A stretch of 64,000 nt of DNA from Chromohalobacter nigrandesensis (lineage in GTDB: Bacteria > Pseudomonadota > Gammaproteobacteria > Pseudomonadales > Halomonadaceae): NCBI RefSeq assembly GCF_023061285.1, contig NZ_JAKGAM010000002.1, positions 310,001-374,000 on the forward strand, read 5' to 3'. This document shows positions 57,720 to 64,000 of this stretch, piece by piece; the first letter of the stretch is position 1; every line of letters begins with the position of its first letter. The position numbers and the translations under genes are program-made. The notes under the pieces are model-generated. The model saw nothing but the letters and a program-made list of their open reading frames with translations, was not told where the DNA came from and did not search any database.

Positions 57720-58589
57720 TTAGCCCAGCGCCTGAGTCAGCATGCCAAAGCGCGTTAACGGCCCCTCCTCGACAGCCTCGCCACAGCGCATACGGGTGAT
57801 TTGATCGACGCAGGTGGGCCCTAACGCCGTCAGCCAGCTATCGTCGCCGGGATCGACCAAATCAATGCGTATAAAATCACCCTCAGCATCCGTCAGCAGC
57901 GCCAACACCAGCGCCTGCGCCTGTTCGGCACTGCGCGCCAGAATGGGGCCAATATGCTCGCCGCGCCCATAGGTACGCTTCAGCGCAAACCCTTCAATGA
58001 CACCTGCCTTTTCAATCACCACCCCTCTATTAGCCGATTGAACGGCCACCGCATGAGCCGGGCTGTCGGGTGAGAACGCGAGCAGCGCCGCCTGATCGCT
58101 TGCCGCCATCGGACGTAAACCCGGCTCATGCGGCGCAGGCGGTGCGCCGGTGACCACTCCTTGGTATTGGCAGATGCGATTGCACGGCTCAAAGCCCAGT
58201 TTTTGGTACAGCGGCTGGCCCGCTTTCGTGGCGACCAACATCAGCGTTCGTGGGCCCGCCAGCGCCATCAGCCGTGCCATCATCTCGCGCCCCAGCCCGA
58301 GGCCCTGCCACTCGTCGCTAATCACTACCAGCCCCAGGGTGGCCACAGCCCCTTGATTGAAGCAAAGCCCGGTGCCCACCAGTTCACCGTCGATGCTCTC
58401 CAGAGCGACGCCCTCTCCCACCTCAAGCATCTGGCGCCAATCGTCGACGCGATGGGGCCAGCCGAGTTTAAGCGACAGGCGATGCGCCGCCTCAAGATCG
58501 TTAACGGTCATGGATCGCCACGTTAAGCCCTCACGTTCAAAGCGGGCGGGAGTACTAGCTGAAGCAGACGTCAAAGGGGAGTGAGTCAT
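57720..58589 (-). CDS. GNAT-family N-acetyltransferase with C-terminal GNAT-like domain
   Basis: 289 residues. An N-terminal acetyltransferase (about 20-150) shows VALESIDGELVGTGL, TLGLVVISDEWQGLGLGREMMARLM (CoA-binding Q/GxGxG/A) and KAGQPLYQKLGFEP. A second, divergent GNAT-like domain (Acetyltransf_18 type, about 165-285) follows. Two-domain members modify small amines or amino acids. Likely in an operon with the AbgA-like amidase, so the pair could acetylate and deacylate related metabolites (inference). Divergent from the aldehyde dehydrogenase gene; the 236-bp gap holds no clear element. Confidence 0.87.
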   Translation of the reverse strand: MTHSPLTSASASTPARFEREGLTWRSMTVNDLEAAHRLSLKLGWPHRVDDWRQMLEVGEGVALESIDGELVGTGLCFNQGAVATLGLVVISDEWQGLGLGREMMARLMALAGPRTLMLVATKAGQPLYQKLGFEPCNRICQYQGVVTGAPPAPHEPGLRPMAASDQAALLAFSPDSPAHAVAVQSANRGVVIEKAGVIEGFALKRTYGRGEHIGPILARSAEQAQALVLALLTDAEGDFIRIDLVDPGDDSWLTALGPTCVDQITRMRCGEAVEEGPLTRFGMLTQALG

Positions 58590-58825
58590 CGCACTATTTT
58601 CCTTGCGCTGGGGTTGATCGGTTTGCCGCTACTTTGGCACTCAGGACGCAGCGATGCCACGCCATAAAAGAGCACTCCGTGCAATTCAGCAGATTTATTC
58701 GTCGCTGCTATAGAGGAGCGCATCCCCTGCGCCCAAGCACCCTGTACTCAGCACCCCATGCTGGGGCATCCGACCTAGGATGGTAGGTAAACGAAAACGC
58801 TATTGAACTAACTTCAAGGACTCTC

Positions 58826-60301
58826 ATGCCAAGTTTCGATCCTGCCCAGATATCTATCCCATGTGCGCACTTTATTCAGGGCCAGCGCGTTATCGACCCA
58901 AGCGCCCTAAGAGTATCGCGCCCCTCCGACGGGGCCGTCTATGCCGAGCTGCCCATGGCCGATGCCAATCGCGTCGATGATGCCGTGACCAGTGCCCACC
59001 AGGCGTTTATGCGCGGTGACTGGTCACGCTGTGCGCCACGGGAGCGGGCAAGGGTTATGCGCCGCTGGGCAGATCTGATTGAAGCCGATATTGATTATCT
59101 CGCCCCGCTGGAATCCCTCGGCTCCACCCGGCCGATCGATCAGACCCGGGCCTGGGATGTGCCCTACACCGCCGAAGGTATTCGCTTCTTTGCGGAATTC
59201 GCCGACAAGCACGGCGGCGAAGTCGCGGCGACCGCCCACGACCACCTGGGTATGCAGATTGCCGAGCCGCTAGGCGTCGTTGGCGCGATCGCACCCTGGA
59301 ACTTTCCCCTCAGCATGACCTGCTGGAAAGTCGCCCCCGCTTTGGCCGCAGGCAACACGGTGGTGCTCAAACCTTCCGAGATGACGCCCTTTACCGCCGT
59401 GCGGCTGGCTGAGCTAGCCATTGAGGCGGGCATGCCGCCAGGGGTGTTCAACGTCATCCAGGGCAACGGGCCGTTAACCGGCGATGCCCTATGCCGTCAT
59501 TCTTATGTGGCCAAGGTCACCTTCACCGGCTCAACGGTGACCGGGCGCACCATCATGGGCGCCTGTGCCGAAACCGGGCCCAAGCCGGTCACTCTGGAGC
59601 TGGGTGGCAAGAGCCCGCAACTGGTGTTTGCCGATATCCCGGATATTGATCGCACCGCGAAAACCCTTGCCGCCGCCATTACCGGCAACGCCGGGCAAGT
59701 GTGTGTCGCCGGCTCACGGTTATTGATCCAACAGGAACTGCTTGAGCCCATGGTTGAGCGGCTTCGCGGGCTGTTCAACGCCCTCACCCCTGGTCACACC
59801 TGGCAGGCTGGCGGTTGGTTTTCGCCGATTATTTCCGCTACCCAATTGGAGCGCATTGAATCCATCGTGGCGCGCTCCCGCGAGGCGGGCGCTGAATTGC
59901 TGAGCGGCGGAGAGCGCTTTGAACGCAATGATGGCGGCCACTTTTACCAGCCCACCCTGCTGCATACCAACGACCGCCACAATCCTGCCGTTGAGGAAGA
60001 AATCTTCGGCCCTGTGCTAACCATTCAAACCTTCGACAGTGAAGAAGAAGCCTTAGCGCTGGCCGAGCACGATGTTTACGGTTTGGCTGCGGGCGTTCAT
60101 ACCGCTGACCTAGGGCGTGCGCTGCGCACGGTAAGAAAACTCTCGGCGGGTACGGTATGGGTTAACCGCTACGGTCGTAGTAACGATTACATTCTGCCCA
60201 CTGGCGGTTACAAGCGCTCTGGCGTGGGCCGGGATCTGGGCCGTGCGGCCTTTGACGCCTGCCTGCAACATAAAAGCGTGCTGATCGATCTCGACCAGTG
60301 A
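58826..60301 (+). CDS. NAD(P)-dependent aldehyde dehydrogenase, gamma-aminobutyraldehyde/PuuC type
   Basis: 491 residues. Motifs: IAPWNFPLSMTCWKVAPALAAGNTVVLKPSE, TFTGSTVTGRTI, general base in LELGGKSPQLVF, catalytic C293 in GNAGQVCVAGSR, EEIFGPVLTIQTF and NRYGRSNDYILPTGGYKRSGVGRDLG near the end. The active-site surroundings resemble PuuC and betaine-aldehyde-type enzymes. Lying before two FAD amine oxidases, it probably oxidises the aldehyde they release. The sequence SLGSTRP replaces the more usual DTGKP around residue 98, a small oddity. Confidence 0.92.
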   Translation: MPSFDPAQISIPCAHFIQGQRVIDPSALRVSRPSDGAVYAELPMADANRVDDAVTSAHQAFMRGDWSRCAPRERARVMRRWADLIEADIDYLAPLESLGSTRPIDQTRAWDVPYTAEGIRFFAEFADKHGGEVAATAHDHLGMQIAEPLGVVGAIAPWNFPLSMTCWKVAPALAAGNTVVLKPSEMTPFTAVRLAELAIEAGMPPGVFNVIQGNGPLTGDALCRHSYVAKVTFTGSTVTGRTIMGACAETGPKPVTLELGGKSPQLVFADIPDIDRTAKTLAAAITGNAGQVCVAGSRLLIQQELLEPMVERLRGLFNALTPGHTWQAGGWFSPIISATQLERIESIVARSREAGAELLSGGERFERNDGGHFYQPTLLHTNDRHNPAVEEEIFGPVLTIQTFDSEEEALALAEHDVYGLAAGVHTADLGRALRTVRKLSAGTVWVNRYGRSNDYILPTGGYKRSGVGRDLGRAAFDACLQHKSVLIDLDQ

Positions 60302-60352
60302 GTGACACCGCGTACTGTATGGTGACTTTATCTACCAACTAGAGGTAGCAGC

Positions 60353-61684
60353 ATGTTTATCAATGTGGACGCCGTGCATGACAGCCCGGCCCTTCCCGAG
60401 CAGGTTGATGTGGTGGTGATCGGTGGCGGTATTGTGGGAACGACCGCCGCCTATGAGTTGGCTCGTCAAGGGGTCTCGGTGGCGCTGCTGGAGAAGGGGC
60501 TTATCGGCGCTGAGCAGTCCAGCCGCAACTGGGGCTGGGTACGCCAGCAAAATCGCGATATGTTCGAGCTGCCGCTGGCCATGTATAGCCTTGACCGCTG
60601 GGAAGCGTTCTCCCAAGAGATAGGCCGCGATGTAGGGTTTCGACGCAACGGTATCGTCTACACCACGGATAGCCAAGCGACCCTTGCCAAATGGGAGGCC
60701 TGGGGGCAACAGGCCCAGGAGCGAGGTTTTATCAGCCATATGTTGAGTGCCGAAGAAGCCCGCGAGCGCGCCCCCGGCACCACCTCACCCTGTATTGGCG
60801 GCGTCTGGTCGCCCAGCGATGCCCAGGCCGAACCCTCAATGGCCTGTTCGGCCATCGCTATTGGCGCCCGTGAACACGGCTCCTACCTTCACCAAAACTG
60901 TGCGGTGCGCGGCCTGGATCTGCATGACGGGCGTGTGAGTGGCGTTTGGACGGAGCACGGATTGATTAAGACCTCGACGGTCATCTGTGCAGGCGGGGCC
61001 TGGAGCTCTCGCTTCTGCCGTCGTCACGGCGTTGAGCTACCTTCGGCCAATATCATGGGCACCGCGCTGCAAACCACCGCCGCGCCGGAGGTCACACCGG
61101 GCTGCTTGATCACCCCCAGGGTCGCACTGCGCCGCCGCCTGGATGGCAGTTACACCTTGGCGCTGCCGGGGCTTGGCCGGGTGGAAATCAGCCCCCAAGG
61201 GCTACGCTACGCGAGCAAATTCTACGCCGCCTACCGCAGCAAATTAGCCAAAAAGCTGCAGATCCGCATTGGTGCGTCTTTCTTCAACGGGCCTGAAGCG
61301 GCGGGTAACTGGCAATTTGATCAGGTATCGCCGTTTGAGCGCCAGCGCGTGCTTGACCCCACCCCCGACCTTCCCCAGGCACGTGCCGCTCTGGCAGAAC
61401 TGAAGGCAGAGTACCCAGCGCTTAAAGGCATTCATATTGCCCGCGCCTGGGCCGGGATGATCGATACCACGCCGGACATGATTCCCATCATCTCCCCGGT
61501 TGAGAACATCCCCGGCTTTATCGTCGCCGCTGGCTGTAGTGGCCACGGCTTCGGCATTGGACCTGGTGCGGGCAGGCTGGCCGCGGATTTGGCGACCAAT
61601 GCAACGCCGGTTGTAGATCCCGAGCCTTACCACATCAACCGCTTCTCCGATGGCAGCCGTATCCGCCAGCCAGAAATGATGTGA
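60353..61684 (+). CDS. FAD-dependent amine/D-amino-acid oxidoreductase (DAO superfamily)
   Basis: 443 residues. Rossmann FAD motif DVVVIGGGIVGTTAAYELARQGVSVALLEKG at about 20-50, SSRNWGWVRQQNRD (flavin-contact region), and the C-terminal GxxxGxGxxxGxG-type region AAGCSGHGFGIGPGAGRLAADL. Resembles DadA/glycine-oxidase-like enzymes that oxidise secondary or D-amines to imine plus electrons. AGAGGTAG precedes the ATG. Between the aldehyde dehydrogenase and HAD genes on the same strand. Confidence 0.9.
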   Translation: MFINVDAVHDSPALPEQVDVVVIGGGIVGTTAAYELARQGVSVALLEKGLIGAEQSSRNWGWVRQQNRDMFELPLAMYSLDRWEAFSQEIGRDVGFRRNGIVYTTDSQATLAKWEAWGQQAQERGFISHMLSAEEARERAPGTTSPCIGGVWSPSDAQAEPSMACSAIAIGAREHGSYLHQNCAVRGLDLHDGRVSGVWTEHGLIKTSTVICAGGAWSSRFCRRHGVELPSANIMGTALQTTAAPEVTPGCLITPRVALRRRLDGSYTLALPGLGRVEISPQGLRYASKFYAAYRSKLAKKLQIRIGASFFNGPEAAGNWQFDQVSPFERQRVLDPTPDLPQARAALAELKAEYPALKGIHIARAWAGMIDTTPDMIPIISPVENIPGFIVAAGCSGHGFGIGPGAGRLAADLATNATPVVDPEPYHINRFSDGSRIRQPEMM

Positions 61685-61852
61685 GCGGCCTGCCGCATTC
61701 TATGCTGCATCCCTCCCAAAAAAAGGCGGTTTGTGTTAGCCGGGCGCGTACTTTCAGCGTCTGGCGCCTGCTCAAGAATGCTGTAATGAAATGAGTGGCT
61801 GCGCTAAGGACTCTCCAACTACCTCCGATCAAGACAAAAGAGGATCAAAACC

Positions 61853-62527
61853 ATGAGCGAGATTATGCGCCCTAAGTACATCACCTTTGATTGTTACGGC
61901 ACACTCACCAACTTCCAGATGGGGCGCATGACGCGCGAAATTTTTGCCGATCGCATCCCTGATGCCGAACGCATGGAGCGCTTCGTGCAGGATTTTGGCG
62001 CCTACCGTTACGACGAAGTACTCGGCGAGTGGAAACCCTATGCCGAGGTTCTCTGCACGGCGCTGGAGCGTACCTGCAAGCGTTGGGGCATCGAATACCG
62101 TGACAACGAAGGCATGCTCTATTACCAGGCCGTACCTACCTGGGGCCCACACCCGGACGTGATTGAGGGGCTGGCGAAAATTGCCGACAAAATCCCTCTG
62201 GTGATTTATTCCAATGCCGATGACGGCCAAATCATGGCTAACGTGCAAAAGCTTGAGGTGCCCTTTCACAAGGTCTTTACCGCCGATACGTTCAAAGTTT
62301 ACAAGCCACGTTTAGCCGCCTTCGAAGCCATGATCGACAGCTTGGACTGCCACCCCGAAGAGCTGCTGCACGTTTCATCGAGCTTCCGCTATGACCTTAT
62401 TTCAGCTCACCTAATGGGCATCAAGAACAAGGCGTTTGTGGCGCGCAACCACGAGCCCTATTGCGACGGCTACGGGGCGACCAAGATTAACGATATCCGC
62501 GACTTGCCCGCGTTAGTCGGTCTCTAA
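61853..62527 (+). CDS. HAD-superfamily hydrolase, haloacid dehalogenase type II-like
   Basis: 224 residues. Motif I is ITFDCYGTLTNFQMG (nucleophile D13), motif II LVIYSNADDGQI, motif III Lys in FKVYKPRLAAF, motif IV SSSFRYDLISAHLMGIKNKAFVAR. The FDxYGTL start and the length match L-2-haloacid dehalogenases, but many relatives are phosphatases; in motif IV the usual Asp pair is RYDLI, so activity is uncertain. It sits between two FAD amine oxidases, and a 168-bp gap without features precedes it. Confidence 0.85.
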   Translation: MSEIMRPKYITFDCYGTLTNFQMGRMTREIFADRIPDAERMERFVQDFGAYRYDEVLGEWKPYAEVLCTALERTCKRWGIEYRDNEGMLYYQAVPTWGPHPDVIEGLAKIADKIPLVIYSNADDGQIMANVQKLEVPFHKVFTADTFKVYKPRLAAFEAMIDSLDCHPEELLHVSSSFRYDLISAHLMGIKNKAFVARNHEPYCDGYGATKINDIRDLPALVGL

Positions 62528-62561
62528 GCTGACTATTTCGCCAACCGTGCAGGAGCCGTCC

Positions 62562-63836
62562 ATGCAACTCAATTCTTATTGGCTGTCCACAGCGCCCGCC
62601 TTTACCGGGGGCCAGCAGGCGCTCACCCAAGAGCATTACGATGTTGCGGTGGTGGGCGGTGGCTTTACCGGGCTGTCGGCTGCTCGCACGCTGGCCCGGG
62701 GCGGGGCCCGCGTAGCACTGCTGGAGGCGGGCCAAATCATTGGTGAAGCCTCGGGGCGCAACGGTGGCCAGTGCAACACCGGCGTGGCCCAAGACTACGC
62801 CAGCCTGGTCGAGCAACTGGGCCGCGAGCGGGCGATTGCTCACTACACCACCTACGCCGAGGCCGTCTCCAGCGTCGAGCAGGTGATGGCCGAAGAGGCT
62901 ATCGACTGCGACTACCTGCGCCACGGCAAGCTGAAGCTGGCGGCTAAACCGGAACACTACGACAAGCTCGCGCGCACCTGCGACGCCATTCGCCGTGATG
63001 TGGATAGCGACGTGGAGATGCTCTCCACCGCCGCCGTTCGAGAGGAGGTCGACTCGTCGCTCTACCATGGCGGGCTGCTGCAGCATAACGGCGGCCAGAT
63101 GCATATGGGGCGCTTCGGTGTCGGCTTGGCCGAAGCAGCAGCCAGGCATGGCACGCATATTTTTGAACGTACGCCGATGACCCGCGTCACCCGCGAGAAG
63201 TCCACGTACAGGCTAGGCACACCCAGCGGTGATATTCGCGCCGAAAACGTGCTGCTGGCCACCGGCGCTTCGCAAAAAGGCCCACTAAGCTGGTTTCGCC
63301 GCCGCCTGGTGCCGGTGGGCAGTTTTATCGTCGTCACCGAGCCGCTTTCAGCCGCCCAGTGTGCCCAACTGCTACCCCAGCGGCGCTCTTATGTCACCAG
63401 CCGCATCGTCGGTCACTACTTCCGGCTTACCGCCGATAACCGACTGCTGTTTGGCGGGCGGGCACGGTTTGCCATGTCCGGCAGCCAATCGGATGCCAAA
63501 AGCGGCGAGATACTGCGCCGGGGGCTGGAAGAGGCCTTTCCCCAACTAAAAGGGGTGCGGCTCGACTACTGCTGGGGCGGGCTGGTCGATATGAGCCAAG
63601 ACCGGCTTCCCCATGCAGGCCAGCACAACGGCATGTACTACGCCATGGGCTATAGCGGCCATGGGGTACAGATGTCGGTGCATATGGGGCATGTGTTAGC
63701 CGAGGTGATGCTAGGCAACCGCCAGCATCATCCTTGGCACGATACCAAGTGGCCAGCGATCCCCGGCCATTTTGGCAAGCCGTGGTTTTTACCCCTGGTG
63801 GGCAGTTGGTACCGACTACAGGATCGATTGCATTAA
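62562..63836 (+). CDS. FAD-dependent amine oxidase, gamma-glutamylputrescine oxidase (PuuB/OrdL) family
   Basis: 424 residues from ATG 62562 (AGGAG 6 bp upstream; ATG 62547 is in frame). N-terminal NSYWLSTAP and the Rossmann motif YDVAVVGGGFTGLSAARTLARGGARVALLEAG, then GEASGRNGGQCNTG (flavin-linked region), FGGRARFAMSG and YYAMGYSGHGVQMSVHMG at the C-terminal FAD site. The family oxidises gamma-glutamylated or free polyamines and some N-methyl amines. With the aldehyde dehydrogenase and the DAO enzyme this suggests stepwise amine breakdown. Confidence 0.9.
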   Translation: MQLNSYWLSTAPAFTGGQQALTQEHYDVAVVGGGFTGLSAARTLARGGARVALLEAGQIIGEASGRNGGQCNTGVAQDYASLVEQLGRERAIAHYTTYAEAVSSVEQVMAEEAIDCDYLRHGKLKLAAKPEHYDKLARTCDAIRRDVDSDVEMLSTAAVREEVDSSLYHGGLLQHNGGQMHMGRFGVGLAEAAARHGTHIFERTPMTRVTREKSTYRLGTPSGDIRAENVLLATGASQKGPLSWFRRRLVPVGSFIVVTEPLSAAQCAQLLPQRRSYVTSRIVGHYFRLTADNRLLFGGRARFAMSGSQSDAKSGEILRRGLEEAFPQLKGVRLDYCWGGLVDMSQDRLPHAGQHNGMYYAMGYSGHGVQMSVHMGHVLAEVMLGNRQHHPWHDTKWPAIPGHFGKPWFLPLVGSWYRLQDRLH

Positions 63837-63965
63837 GCCATAACCACAGCTCTCACACTGCTTCCCAAACTCACCAAGAGAGCGAGCAAAACAGCGATTA
63901 CAAAAACAGCTAAGCACGCGCTGCCAGACTCACAACAACACTTGATCGCAGTAAGGAGAAGGCTT

Positions 63966-64000
63966 ATGACACGTGAAAAAAATCCTAATGATCTGTTTGT
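63966..64000 (+). CDS. Start of an unidentified protein, cut by the window end
   Basis: AAGGAG lies 7 bp before an ATG that opens MTREKNPNDLF in a frame still open at the edge. Only 11 codons are seen, too few to assign a family. Position suggests it continues the amine-catabolism operon. The 129 bp before it hold no recognisable terminator. Confidence 0.65.
   Translation, partial: MTREKNPNDLF

Overview
The window is GC-rich chromosomal DNA of a gammaproteobacterium. Gene content and protein style point to the Halomonadaceae, probably Chromohalobacter or a close Halomonas relative. Supporting signs are a BCCT transporter, a TctCBA importer, many acidic low-complexity linkers (AceF, ScpB) and overlapping ATGA operon junctions. 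The family-level call is inferred from content, not from a database match. About 57 protein genes, three tRNAs and two clear pseudogenes are supported. No rRNA, CRISPR, prophage or intact insertion sequence was seen.

Core half (1 to about 40.3 kb): pyruvate dehydrogenase aceE-aceF (minus strand, aceF cut by the window start); ampD and nadC divergent; nadA; three identical tRNA-Lys(UUU) genes with their own promoter and terminator; the overlapping scpA-scpB-rluB operon; a compact pqqABCDE operon for PQQ, including a 25-residue pqqA; the repair helicase radD; purL; mltF; tadA; tesB; a zinc alcohol dehydrogenase divergent from an AraC regulator; an MHYT-PAS-GGDEF-EAL signalling protein; deoR divergent from deoC-deoA-deoB-deoD-cdd with a textbook DeoR operator between them; a BCCT carrier, CocE-type esterase and LysR regulator; and a RhlE-like RNA helicase.

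Accessory half (about 40.3 to 64 kb) holds uptake and catabolism modules, each with a nearby regulator. Module one is GntR, gamma-glutamyltransferase-like enzyme, two half-size CHR transporters, TctCBA and an amino-acid-type binding protein. Module two is Lrp, a YtcJ-like amidohydrolase, a CobW-like GTPase with a changed base-recognition motif, then (opposite strand) an M20 amidase, a DUF3311 protein and a sodium:solute symporter. A decayed zone at 54.5-56.2 kb follows, with a Tat-signal remnant, a truncated short-chain dehydrogenase and a zinc-type reductase with an internal deletion. Beyond it is an amine/amino-acid catabolism cluster whose codon use looks more relaxed: AbgA-like amidase, GNAT, aldehyde dehydrogenase, two FAD amine oxidases around a HAD enzyme, and the first 11 codons of another gene at the right edge.

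The most interesting points are the GGT/split-CHR/TctCBA module, the hydrolase-CobW-symporter module, the decayed junction, the DeoR operator, palindromes and direct repeats upstream of pqqA, the BCCT gene and gntR/ggt, and two short tandem repeats (14 bp and 7 bp). All functional statements come from motif reading only; no searches were run.
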